Shown one piece after another: positions 1 through 6,731 of a stretch of DNA of 41,981 nt. Origin of the DNA: Clostridiales bacterium (GTDB lineage Bacteria; Bacillota; Clostridia; Lachnospirales; Lachnospiraceae); NCBI GenBank assembly GCA_015655075.1, contig JAATFT010000082.1:1-41981 (forward strand), in the 5' to 3' direction. The first letter of the stretch is position 1; each line of letters starts with the position of its first letter. The notes under the pieces are model-generated. The model made no database searches, was not told where the DNA came from, and worked only from the letters and a program-made list of their open reading frames with translations. The translations under genes were made by a program, and so were the position numbers.

Positions 1-37
1 AACAAGTTTACGCATGCAGGCTTGCTTGCAGATTCCG

Positions 38-199
38 AGAGTGTGTTTGAAAAATGCTTGTGCCGGGCTGGATGCTCCACTTTGTGGGAGGCAAGGAGCG
101 GTTTTGGGCGCGTAGTGGTGCTACGCTCCCAAAATTGTGACACAGAATACCCCAAAGTGGGGCGGTCAGAACGGTGCGATGATTTTTCAAACACGCTCT
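38..199. repeat. MITE-like element A, copy 1
   Basis: An 18-bp terminal inverted repeat bounds this element: AGAGTGTGTTTGAAAAAT at the left and its complement, with one mismatch, at 182-199. Inside is a second nested inverted repeat built around the hairpin GCGTAG-TGGTG-CTACGC, with TTTTGGG/CCCAAAA arms extending it. A second full copy lies at 36702-36866 and a solo right end at 31688-31712. No transposase is encoded, so this is a non-autonomous element or a folded intergenic repeat. A minus-strand reading frame through it (8-250) is a by-product of the repeat. Confidence 0.75.
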
Positions 200-201
200 A
201 G

Positions 202-360
202 AGTGCTGACAAGTTGATACTTGGACTAATGGCGTAGAATGGATTTTCATTCTGCGAGGCGGAGGAATGAGGCGTAGCGGTGGCTACATCGATTGACGAC
301 AACGAAGCAGATGGAAATTCAGGCAAGCCATTAGACAAGATATCAACTTGTCAGTGCACT
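202..360. repeat. MITE-like element B
   Basis: Terminal inverted repeats are agtgctgacaagttgata at the left and tatcaacttgtcagtgcact at the right, matching except for a 2-base indel. The interior again has a GCGTAG...CTAC hairpin, like element A, but the termini differ. It starts immediately after element A, so the two are nested or abutting insertions. No coding content is seen. Confidence 0.65.
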
Positions 361-374
361 AGGGTGACAACAAG

Positions 375-426
375 ATCATGAATGCTTTTATTCATGATAT
401 AAACACGTTTTATGTTCATGATATAA
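375..426. repeat. ATCATGAAT palindrome plus direct repeat
   Basis: ATCATGAAT (375-383) and ATTCATGAT (390-398) form a perfect 9-bp inverted repeat. TTCATGATATAA then recurs about 24 bp further on (415-426). This could be a regulatory palindrome or repeat debris; no function can be assigned. Confidence 0.4.
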
Positions 427-430
427 TAAC

Positions 431-457
431 GGCGGCTTCCCTCCTTCAAAAGCCGCC
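431..457 (-). terminator. GC-rich hairpin downstream of the AbrB-type gene
   Basis: GGCGGCTT (431-438) pairs with AAGCCGCC (450-457). It lies 77 bp past the stop codon of the minus-strand AbrB-like gene. The following minus-strand sequence (GTTATTATAT) is only weakly T-rich, so termination is plausible rather than certain. Confidence 0.45.
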
Positions 458-533
458 GCCTCTTATATATACTCTTGTACAATATCCGCTTTTTCTCAGC
501 TCTTATAAATCAATCTGCCGATAATGTCCCATG

Positions 534-770
534 TTATTCATTCTCTTCTTTCTTTGGAGGATTTTGTGCGGTAAAAACCGCTTCGGCAAATTTCAGATAC
601 CCGTCGTTTCTTACGATGGCAATTCCCCTGTCAACGTCGGCTATCAGCAACAGCGTATCTCCCGGATGGATGTCAAACATATCTCTTGCGTCTTTAGGGA
701 TTACGACCTGACCCTTCTCTCCCACCTTCACCGCGCTCATAAACTTGCCCTCCGGCATTTTCATACCCAT
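534..770 (-). CDS. AbrB/MazE/SpoVT-type DNA-binding protein
   Basis: A 78-residue protein whose first 50 residues carry the swapped-hairpin AbrB fold signature: KVGEKGQVVIPKDARDMF followed by HPGDTLLLIADVDRGIAIV. Such proteins bind DNA as dimers and act as transition-state regulators or as antitoxins. The start at 770 is well supported by AAGGAGGA placed 6-7 bp upstream. No toxin partner (MazF-, PIN- or Fic-like) lies next to it; the neighbour, a TIR gene, is divergent. An orphan regulator is therefore the safer reading. The C-terminal 15 residues are charged and probably disordered. Confidence 0.85.
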   Translation of the reverse strand: MGMKMPEGKFMSAVKVGEKGQVVIPKDARDMFDIHPGDTLLLIADVDRGIAIVRNDGYLKFAEAVFTAQNPPKKEENE

Positions 771-965
771 TTTTATTCCTCCTTACATAACAAGTATTAC
801 AAGTATAATTTATTATACCGTATAAAATTTTTAATATCAATTGACTCATAATGCAAATTGGGCAAGCTAAATAAAAACATCATACAAATCGATAAAAAAT
901 TCCTATGGCATGTATAAAAAGTGACAGACATATATTGTATTAAGCACAACGGGAAAATAGGAATT

Positions 966-1364
966 ATGATTAATGTATTTCTAGCATACAGCAGCTTTGA
1001 CAGGAATATTCTTCTGACCATTCTGGATGATTTAAAGTTATCGCAGGAGCGCTATTATTTATGGTACTACCTGCCAGGTAAGAATGACGTCCCTATGGAA
1101 AAAATTCATGAAGTAATTGCCGATATGGATATCTTTCTTCTGCTTCTGTCTGAAAATTCACTGCACAGTCCAAATGTGCAAAAAGAATTAGGTTTAGCAT
1201 TTGAAGAAAAACAAATAAAAGAGATTTGTCCGATTACTGTGGATAACTGTTTAAAGGAAGATACGGATATAAAAATACCTGAATTTATAAAAGAAAATAT
1301 TTACTATTCCAATCCTATGATAAGTGCGGCCCGGATAATAGAAGGCATTCTTTATAAATATTAA
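966..1364 (+). CDS. Stand-alone TIR-domain protein
   Basis: A 132-residue protein that is essentially one TIR domain. Box 1 is VFLAYSSFDRNIL (residues 4-16). The hydrophobic strand MDIFLLLLSENS (54-65) leads into SPNVQKELGLAF, where E74 sits at the position of the catalytic glutamate of NAD-cleaving TIR enzymes. Bacterial TIR proteins commonly hydrolyse NAD+ or make cyclic ADP-ribose-type signals in phage defence. The ATG at 966 is preferred to a GTG at 921 because residues before it do not belong to the fold, although its SD (AGGA) is close to the start. The next gene on the same strand is a SLATT membrane protein, separated by an inserted repeat. Defence is an inference from the family and pairing. 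Confidence 0.8.
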   Translation: MINVFLAYSSFDRNILLTILDDLKLSQERYYLWYYLPGKNDVPMEKIHEVIADMDIFLLLLSENSLHSPNVQKELGLAFEEKQIKEICPITVDNCLKEDTDIKIPEFIKENIYYSNPMISAARIIEGILYKY

Positions 1365-1367
1365 TTT

Positions 1368-1507
1368 AGCACTCTCGGAAACTCTTTGTATGCAGATTTG
1401 TGAGATGATTTTTTGTCAAATTAATGAGGCGTACGTGGATTAAATTTGTGTGTAGCTGGCGAAAAATCAGCCGCAAAGATACGTACAGGGGAGTTTCCGA
1501 GAGTACT
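1368..1507. repeat. MITE-like element C between TIR and SLATT genes
   Basis: ACTCTCGGAAACTC (1371-1384) and GAGTTTCCGAGAGT (1491-1504) are a perfect 14-bp inverted pair; the match extends to 16 of 17 bases (AGCACTC.. against AGTACTC..). The 140-bp unit begins 3 bp after the TIR stop codon and ends 22 bp before the SLATT start codon. It encodes nothing recognisable. It probably inserted into a formerly tighter two-gene operon. Confidence 0.75.
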
Positions 1508-1529
1508 CATTTAAGGTAAGGAGACTACC

Positions 1530-1988
1530 ATGATTAAGAATAAAGGTCAGCATGCAATGCAATATTTAAAAGACAGTCTTAAATATTACGATAAAAAATC
1601 CATCTCCTGTAAAAGATGGTATACTGCCCTGATTTCAGCAGATGTTATTCTGTCCGCTTTTATTCCCTTTGCCACATTATTTTTTGACGATTATGCCAAT
1701 ACAAAATTCATTGTAGCCCTTATGGGTTCACTGGTTACCATTGCTTCCTCAGTAAGGGCTAAATTCGCTTTCCAGGAAGATTGGGTCGAATACCGGACAA
1801 CCACAGAAATTTTAAAGTATCATAGATATCTTTACGATACTTTATCTCCGCCATACAACAAAAAGAATAAAGATGAGCTGTTAATAACAAAAGTCAATGA
1901 AATATGCATGAATGAAAATAAATGCTGGAGGGATATGAAACTAAATAACAGTAAAAAACCTGACGAGGACCCAGATAGCTCTATTTAA
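1530..1988 (+). CDS. SLATT-domain (DUF4231-type) 2-TM protein
   Basis: A 152-residue membrane protein with the SLATT layout: an N-terminal helix rich in Lys/Tyr, two transmembrane helices (about 30-51 and 59-77), then the conserved stretch FQEDWVEYRTTTEILK (81-96) and a polar C-terminal helix. SLATT proteins are proposed pore-forming effectors in nucleotide-second-messenger conflict systems, for example beside SMODS nucleotidyltransferases or SLOG sensors. The start is set by GTAAGGAG 6 bp upstream of ATG 1530. The upstream partner is a TIR gene, so TIR-made signal plus SLATT pore is the likely logic. It overlaps the convergent phage-like gene by 8 bp at the 3' end. The SLATT call is from pattern recognition, not a profile search. 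Confidence 0.75.
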   Translation: MIKNKGQHAMQYLKDSLKYYDKKSISCKRWYTALISADVILSAFIPFATLFFDDYANTKFIVALMGSLVTIASSVRAKFAFQEDWVEYRTTTEILKYHRYLYDTLSPPYNKKNKDELLITKVNEICMNENKCWRDMKLNNSKKPDEDPDSSI

Positions 1989-2256
1989 ATAAAGTATAGG
2001 TTTTAAGGAATATATTCTTTTTGCACGGGTATCTTTCGCCATCTATACCGGTTATGATATAGTCATCCTTACTGATATAATGCTTACCTTCCAAAGTCCG
2101 TATAAAGGGTACTTCACCGGATCTTAACGGATTAATATAAGTCGTTATATCCAAGCCGGAGTTAATAGCTGTCATAATATCGTCAAATCCGTCTTCCAGC
2201 CCACGTCTGTATTCAATTGCGTCAACCAGTACCGGATTTTTAACATATTTTGCCAT
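1981..2256 (-). CDS. Phage-type small protein (PGDYG-like)
   Basis: A 91-residue protein with the layout of small phage proteins that begin with a KNPVLVDAIEY-like stretch and end with TLEGKHYISKDDYIITGIDGERYPCK and a KTY tail. The family consensus has PGDY(or W)II.G..GE.YPCKP; here SKDDYIITGIDGERYPCK matches it except at the first two positions. Function is unknown. ATG 2256 is chosen over the farther ATG 2304 because AAGAGGTGG lies directly upstream at good spacing. It is convergent with the SLATT gene and suggests prophage-derived material nearby, although no other phage gene is present. Confidence 0.7.
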   Translation of the reverse strand: MAKYVKNPVLVDAIEYRRGLEDGFDDIMTAINSGLDITTYINPLRSGEVPFIRTLEGKHYISKDDYIITGIDGERYPCKKNIFLKTYTLFK

Positions 2257-2304
2257 AATAGCCACCTCTTCCATATTATTCCTCATTGCAGTTATTTTAA
2301 TCAA

Positions 2305-2670
2305 TCAGTTTCATTTCTTTTATATCATATGCTATAACCGGCTGCATTGTTATAGCACCCGATAACGTTTATATATATCTTATCGGAAGAAAATCATTTA
2401 ATGGACAAGCAATATCTGTCCGTTATTTTTAACACTGTTTATGTTTTTTATACTCAAATCATTTTCACATTGAATATTATTTGGGGTGGTGAAATAATTT
2501 ACGTTAGAATCCACTAACTTGGTACATATCTTTTACAGAATCAGAGGAGAGAATTGCGTAATGCTTCGCTCGGCAAATCATTTACTACGCCTACTGTCAG
2601 TCCATTGAGTGTAAAAATCTGAAAATCAGTTGATGTGCTATTTCAAATCGTAACCAAAGCACATAATGAT
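2305..2670. other. Non-coding gap with no recognisable gene
   Basis: About 370 bp without a convincing reading frame. It contains a short hairpin (GGACA...TGTCC followed by GTTATTTTT, about 2403-2431) and a weak inverted repeat GCGTAATG...CATTTACTACGC near 2556-2591. Neither can be assigned a role. Confidence 0.5.
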
Positions 2671-2699
2671 TTGACTTTTTATTATCAAAGTGATAATAT
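2671..2699 (+). promoter_or_regulatory. Promoter with TTATCA-N3-TGATAA operator (HTH gene)
   Basis: TTGACT (2671-2676), a 17-bp spacer and TAATAT (2694-2699) make a sigma-A-type promoter. The perfect palindrome TTATCA-AAG-TGATAA (2682-2696) fills the spacer, starting 11 bp after the first base of the -35 box. The same arrangement recurs at 3318-3346, which points to autoregulation by the HTH protein encoded next. Confidence 0.7.
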
Positions 2700-2726
2700 T
2701 GTCATAAGCTGTTAGGAGGGAATGTT

Positions 2727-3269
2727 ATGGAACAAGAAGTTATGGATTGCTTTACGCACCCAATAAAATGCAAACTGTTATTAGAGTTATATTCTGCCGG
2801 AAAAGCAACCGCTAAACAACTTGCAGAAATATATAATGATATTCCACAGGCAACCCTATACCGCTACTTGAAACGTATGACAAATGACGGTATTTTGAAA
2901 GTAGTCGAAGAAAATCAAGTAAGAGGGACGATAGAAAAAACCTATGCGGTTGACATTGATTTAGACTCCATTGGGCAGGAGTTAATTGGTGCAAACGCAG
3001 GCGATGCCTATATGCAAATGTTTATGCAGTATGTTTTTGGCTTTATCAAACGATTTCAAGAGTATTGTAAAAAACCGGATATCGATATTCCGAAAGACCA
3101 GCCGGGTTTTAGCCTTGCGCCCATCTATGCAACGGATGAAGAATTGGCATCCGCGTTAGAGGAATACGCGAAAATCATTCAGCCGCTTTATAAGAACAAG
3201 CCCACGCCGGACAGGAAATCACGCACTTTAGGCTTGATTATTTCACCGCCCGAAAATTACAATAAATAA
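2727..3269 (+). CDS. HTH transcriptional regulator (ArsR-like winged helix)
   Basis: A 180-residue protein with an N-terminal winged helix: FTHPIKCKLLLELY, then TAKQLAEIYNDIPQATLYRYLKRM (helix-turn-helix, about residues 29-52) and a wing ending in an EKTYAV strand. The C-terminal half is helical and of unknown ligand. AGGAGG precedes the ATG by about 7 bp. It is the first gene of a set with a small membrane protein and an ABC-2 exporter. Its own promoter and the one at 3318 share an identical operator in identical geometry, so it most likely represses both and is released by a compound the transporter handles; that ligand is unknown. Confidence 0.8.
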   Translation: MEQEVMDCFTHPIKCKLLLELYSAGKATAKQLAEIYNDIPQATLYRYLKRMTNDGILKVVEENQVRGTIEKTYAVDIDLDSIGQELIGANAGDAYMQMFMQYVFGFIKRFQEYCKKPDIDIPKDQPGFSLAPIYATDEELASALEEYAKIIQPLYKNKPTPDRKSRTLGLIISPPENYNK

Positions 3270-3317
3270 GTCTTTCAAAGCTCCTTTGATTGTCCATGCG
3301 GCAAGGGAGTTTATCTA

Positions 3318-3346
3318 TTGACTTTACGTTATCAATATGATAATAT
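3318..3346 (+). promoter_or_regulatory. Promoter with TTATCA-N3-TGATAA operator (exporter genes)
   Basis: TTGACT (3318-3323), 17 bp, TAATAT (3341-3346), with TTATCA-ATA-TGATAA at 3329-3343. Operator position relative to the -35 box is the same as at 2671-2699. A TATAAT at 3344-3349 is an alternative -10 but at a 20-bp spacing. Confidence 0.7.
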
Positions 3347-3379
3347 AATCATGATGATACAAATAAGGAGGTTTGTTTG

Positions 3380-3583
3380 ATGGATATACTATTGGATAAT
3401 TTGCCAATCTTAATTCCACTTTTTGCTGCCCAGGTCGCTTTTGGCTTGATTGCTCTCGTTCATGTATTGAAACACCCGCATTATCGCTTCGGAAATAAAA
3501 TCATGTGGGCTTTCATTGTAATGCTCGTTAATATGATCGGTCCGATTGTCTATTTTATTTTTGGCAGGGGTGAAGAACAATGA
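3380..3583 (+). CDS. PLDc_N-domain small membrane protein (YxlE-like)
   Basis: A 67-residue protein with two transmembrane helices (LIPLFAAQVAFGLIALVHVL and IMWAFIVMLVNMIGPIVYFI) joined by a short basic loop, ending in FGRGEEQ. This is the PLDc_N pattern found at the N-terminus of cardiolipin synthases and, as a stand-alone protein, in YxlE of Bacillus subtilis. In B. subtilis yxlE precedes the ABC genes yxlF and yxlG, as here, and is reported to act in the SigY regulatory system. The ATG at 3380 follows AAGGAGG by 8 bp; a TTG at 3377 is possible. The stop overlaps the start of the ATPase gene by 4 bp (ATGA). Confidence 0.8.
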   Translation: MDILLDNLPILIPLFAAQVAFGLIALVHVLKHPHYRFGNKIMWAFIVMLVNMIGPIVYFIFGRGEEQ

Positions 3584-4496
3584 ATGTGCTTACCATCAAT
3601 GAGTTATCAAAAAGTTTTGGGACGCAAAAGGTAATTGACAATCTAAATTTTTCCGTGCCGGAAGGTACTGTTTTCGGATTTATCGGGCAAAACGGCGCGG
3701 GTAAAACAACAACCATGAAAATGGTGTTGGGTCTGCTGAAAGCTGATAGTGGAGAGATTACCGTTTGTGGTGAAACCGTGAGTTATGGGCAGACAAAAAC
3801 AAACCGGCGTATTGGGTATTTGCCTGATGTCCCCGAATTTTATAATTATATGAAACCGCTTGAATACCTTGACCTTTGCGGCGAAATCGCGGGGCTTTCC
3901 AAATCGGAAACCAAAGGCCGAAGCGATGAACTTCTATCCTCGTGGGGCTTAATGGCGTAAAAAAACGTATCGGCGGCTTTTCCCGTGGCATGAAACAACG
4001 GCTTGGAATAGCGCAAGCCTTGCTGTCACACCCCAAGCTGCTTATTTGTGATGAACCGACAAGCGCCCTTGACCCTGTTGGACGTAAAGAAATACTTGAT
4101 ATTCTTCAAAAAATAAAAGGCACGACAACTGTAGTTTTTTCAACGCATATTTTATCAGATGTAGAGCGCATTTGTGACCGCGTGGCAGTATTGCATAATG
4201 GCAATATTGCTGTCAGTGGGACGCTTTCCGAAATTAAAACGATGCACGTGAAAGACAGCCTTTTGTTGGAGTTTTCCCAGAATGCAGAAGTTAGTCAGTT
4301 TAAGAATTGTGCAAAAATAAAGCCGCTGCTTCCTCATGCGGAAGAAAGCGAAACAGAAATTATTTTACATGGTGTTGATATAGGCCATATTCAGCGTATC
4401 GTCATTTCTGTACTTGCGGAAACCGGCTTGTGTCCATCAAAAATGGAAATAATGGAGCCGTCCCTTGAAAACCTGTTCCTGGAGGTGGTAATGTGA
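3580..4496 (+). pseudogene. ABC-2 exporter ATPase, frameshifted (YxlF-like)
   Basis: Two overlapping frames together encode one ABC ATPase of about 305 residues. The first (3580-3960) has Walker A GQNGAGKTT and reads out at GLMA-stop. The second (in frame from about 3942) resumes with the ABC signature FSRGMKQR, Walker B LLICDEPTSALDP and the H-loop STHILSDVE. Adding one base near 3939-3942 (TCCTCGTGGGG to TCCTCGGTGGGG) restores a continuous protein. The A7 tract downstream lies after the in-frame stop, so programmed frameshifting is unlikely. Either a recent inactivating deletion or a base-call error explains it. The neighbours, a PLDc_N protein upstream and an ABC-2 permease overlapping downstream, are intact. 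Confidence 0.85.
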
Positions 4497-5254
4497 GTGG
4501 GTTTATTGCATTTTCAAAAAAGGAAATCACAGAAAATACTAGGAATTACAGGCTGCTTATTATGCTCGTCATTTTCTTTATCTTTGGTGTAATGAGTCCG
4601 TTGCTCGCAAAATTCACGCCGCAGCTTATGGAAGCCGTTATGCCGAATCTTGCAGAAGCATTTGAGAATCCTTCCGCATTAGATTCGTGGACGCAGTTCT
4701 ATAAAAATGTCTCGTCGCTTGGTCTTAGTTTGACAATCATACTTTTCAGCAGTTGTTTGTCGGGTGAATATACCAAAGGTACACTCGCAATCATGTTGAC
4801 AAAAGGGTTGTCGCGCCCGACTGTGATACTATCAAAGTTTGCTGCCGCTGCGGCCATTTTAACCGTTAGTTATTGGCTGTCTTTTGGTGTTGCCTACGGC
4901 TATACAGCCTATCTCTGGCCGGACGCTTCGCTACCGCATATCTTTTTTGCAGCCTTTGCCCTGTGGATTGCAGGGTTACTATATTTATGCATCCTCATGC
5001 TTGGCTGTGTACTGTTCCGGCAGTCGTTTACAAGTATCCTCTTTTTGTTGGTAATAACGGTGATTATGGGATTGTTGGAACAGATAGAGCAAACCGCAGG
5101 GTATAGCCCAGTCATTTTAGTATCAAAAAATGTTGATTTGCTTTCCGGCGCGGTGACAGTCTCCTATTTTATAATACCACTTATTATTTCGGTCTTTATG
5201 TCGGCTGCATTATTGATTATGTCTATTGTCGTATTCAATAAAAAGCAATTATAG
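4493..5254 (+). CDS. ABC-2 type exporter permease (YxlG-like)
   Basis: A 253-residue integral membrane protein with about six helices. The cytoplasmic motif SGEYTKGTLAIMLTKGLSRPTVILSK (near residues 89-114, between helices 2 and 3) is typical of ABC-2 permeases of the NatB/YxlG type. Translation starts at GTG 4493, with GGAGGTGG just upstream, and overlaps the ATPase stop. With the ATPase frame broken, the exporter may not work unless the lesion is a sequencing error. Substrate unknown; YxlG relatives are linked to toxic peptide or ion export. Confidence 0.85.
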   Translation: MSGFIAFSKKEITENTRNYRLLIMLVIFFIFGVMSPLLAKFTPQLMEAVMPNLAEAFENPSALDSWTQFYKNVSSLGLSLTIILFSSCLSGEYTKGTLAIMLTKGLSRPTVILSKFAAAAAILTVSYWLSFGVAYGYTAYLWPDASLPHIFFAAFALWIAGLLYLCILMLGCVLFRQSFTSILFLLVITVIMGLLEQIEQTAGYSPVILVSKNVDLLSGAVTVSYFIIPLIISVFMSAALLIMSIVVFNKKQL

Positions 5255-5294
5255 CAAATAGTCTTGTGTATAACAAATGAAAATGTAATGATAA

Positions 5295-5351
5295 CCGCCT
5301 CCAACGGGAAATAAAAAAACCGTTGTTGAGGCGGCTGGATAGCTTCCAGCC
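5295..5351 (+). terminator. Hairpins after the exporter operon
   Basis: CCGCCTCCAACGG pairs with CCGTTGTTGAGGCGG (5295-5334), and a second stem GGCTGG/CCAGCC follows (5333-5351) with ATTTTTGCG downstream. The structure is 40 bp after the permease stop. Outer arms GTAATGATAAC (5285-5295) and GTTATCATTTAC near 5380 enclose the whole, so it may also be a small folded repeat. Confidence 0.5.
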
Positions 5352-5544
5352 AGGCGCATTTTTGCGTTCTGAAATTCCGTTATCATTTACGTTAATTGCA
5401 GAAAAGAGTTACTGTAGATAATAAGCATTTTTTTCGTTCACCCTATCTTCCCAATGTGAAGCAACAAGTTTCATTTATAGCGAAAAAGAACAATCCTGCA
5501 AGGGGATATAAACCAAAACTTGTAGATTCAGTATTGTACTATAT

Positions 5545-5850
5545 TTAGTTGCCATTTGTTTTAATAGGCAGTACATAATCTATAATTACCTTTTCGCCCC
5601 GATTTAAAGGCTCACAATAACGTTCGTGTGTATATACTTCACACCAGTAAAAATTATCGCGGTCAATTTTTTTTCCGGTTTTCTCAATTGCTTCTGTGAC
5701 TAATAAATATGCCGAATCAAGTATTTCTGCAACATGACTTCCTTCAATCTGAATATGCGCAGTTAAACCACCAGGAACATACTTTGCAAACAGACCATCT
5801 GGTATTTCCGTACCAACCTGTACAAAATCTCCGATAATAAATTCAAGATT
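5545..5850 (-). pseudogene. Remnant of a GyrI-like/AraC effector-binding domain gene
   Basis: Reading the minus strand from about 5850 to the TAA at 5545-5547 gives about 100 residues without a start codon. The peptide includes GTEIPDGLFAKYVPGG, then IDRDNFYWCEVYTHERY and VIIDYVLPIK, the C-terminal pattern of the GyrI-like effector-binding domain of AraC-type or stand-alone multidrug-sensing proteins. In-frame stops occur immediately upstream; a different frame there (KSLKELIKES) may be the preceding part, implying a frameshift near 5850. No DNA-binding part is found. It is best read as a decayed gene. The stretch from 5352 to 5544 holds nothing else recognisable. Confidence 0.6.
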
Positions 5851-6044
5851 CCTTTATCAGTTCTTTTAAAGATTTACAATACCTTATTATGGTCCGTTTT
5901 GTTTTCCTTATTGTACCACATTTTGAAAATAAGAAAAGGATTTAATTTTCCCTAGTGGGCCATTCCACAATATAATTTCAAAATCCGGTACAGTATGAGT
6001 TACTAACATTTGGATTAAACTTGTTAATTGAGAAAATAGTAAAC

Positions 6045-6067
6045 GGGGCGGTTACACAACCAGCCCC
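6045..6067 (-). terminator. Hairpin terminator of the PTS operon
   Basis: GGGGC-GGTT (6045-6053) pairs with AACC-(A)-GCCCC (6058-6067). On the minus strand it lies 13 bp after the EIIB stop and is followed by GTTTACTATTTTC, a modest T-rich tail. Confidence 0.55.
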
Positions 6068-6080
6068 TTTCATAAACTTG

Positions 6081-6383
6081 TTATAATCCCATCATTTTCT
6101 TTGCAGTTGCAAGAACGCTCTTTCCATCCATCATACCGTATTGTTTCATATCAATTACTTCAACCGGTTTACCGGGGAGTTTTGCTTTCACTTTATCCAA
6201 GTTAAATCTAACCTGCGGCCCCAGTAATACGGCATCTGCACCGGACCCGTACTGTGAAACGGCGGACAGACTGTAGGCATTAATCGTACATTCCAAATCC
6301 TCTTCCTTGGCTGCCGCTCTCATTTTCTCTACCAGCATGCTTGTAGACATTCCTGCCGCACAAAAAAGTACAATATTTTTCAT
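6081..6383 (-). CDS. PTS lactose/cellobiose-family EIIB
   Basis: A 100-residue phosphocarrier. C8 in IVLFCAAGMSTS is the phosphorylated cysteine of the Lac-family EIIB, with the typical phosphate-loop sequence following it. The pattern ADAVLLGPQVRFNLDKVK (about residues 50-67) and the VEVIDMKQYG strand fit the CelA/ChbB fold. AGGAGG lies 7 bp upstream of the ATG. It passes phosphate from EIIA to the incoming sugar at EIIC. It is the last gene of the EIIC-sulfatase-EIIA-EIIB operon, 16 bp after EIIA. Disaccharide versus other beta-glycoside substrates cannot be told from this subunit. Confidence 0.95.
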   Translation of the reverse strand: MKNIVLFCAAGMSTSMLVEKMRAAAKEEDLECTINAYSLSAVSQYGSGADAVLLGPQVRFNLDKVKAKLPGKPVEVIDMKQYGMMDGKSVLATAKKMMGL

Positions 6384-6399
6384 TTCACGCCTCCTAATA

Positions 6400-6720
6400 T
6401 TATTGGATATTTATTTTTTTATTTAGTTCGATGATTTCTGTCGCCAGATCTCTTACGGTTATGGCATTCATCAAATGATCCTGTGCATGTACCATTAGAA
6501 GATATACCTGCATATGCTCACCCTTGGCTTCTTTCTGCAACATATCTGTCTGCACATTATGTGCTTCCGTTAAAGCAGCATCACTCTCTTTTATTAAATT
6601 CTCTGCTTTTTCGAAATCTCCGTCTCTGGCGGCCCTGATTGCTTCTATTGCAGTTGCTCTTGCATTTCCTCCATTAATAATTAATCCCATACTCATTTCT
6701 GCCAATTTGTCTTCATCCAT
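6400..6720 (-). CDS. PTS lactose/cellobiose-family EIIA
   Basis: A 106-residue, all-helical phosphocarrier of the LacF/ChbA family. H78 in LLMVHAQDHLMNA is the phosphorylated histidine, and the Asp two residues after it is the metal-binding aspartate of the trimer. The INGGNAR segment near residues 15-21 is the usual helix 1/2 junction. The ATG is preceded by AGAGG. It starts 11 bp after the sulfatase stop, so the sulfatase is embedded within the PTS operon and must be co-transcribed. Confidence 0.95.
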   Translation of the reverse strand: MDEDKLAEMSMGLIINGGNARATAIEAIRAARDGDFEKAENLIKESDAALTEAHNVQTDMLQKEAKGEHMQVYLLMVHAQDHLMNAITVRDLATEIIELNKKINIQ

Positions 6721-6731
6721 ATAAGCGCCTC

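Noticed and set aside
8..250. Minus-strand 80-codon frame across element A, with a partner frame at 36701-36883
   Set aside because: Both frames read the repeat and share peptides only because the DNA is repeated. There is no ribosome binding site, and the stem-loop structure explains the conservation.
534..770. AbrB-type protein as antitoxin of a toxin-antitoxin pair
   Set aside because: No toxin-like gene lies in an operon with it. The nearest gene is divergent and encodes a TIR domain.
921..965. GTG start extending the TIR protein by 15 residues
   Set aside because: The extra residues precede the first beta strand and do not belong to the TIR fold, and there is no SD before the GTG.
3942..3966. 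Programmed -1 frameshift in the ABC ATPase at the A7 tract
   Set aside because: The A7 tract lies after the in-frame TAA, and no X XXY YYZ slippery heptamer occurs in the overlap. A one-base loss is the simpler explanation.
1..6000. Integrative element or prophage with attachment sites
   Set aside because: Accessory genes and one phage-like small protein are present, but there is no integrase, no tRNA and no flanking direct repeats that would mark the ends.
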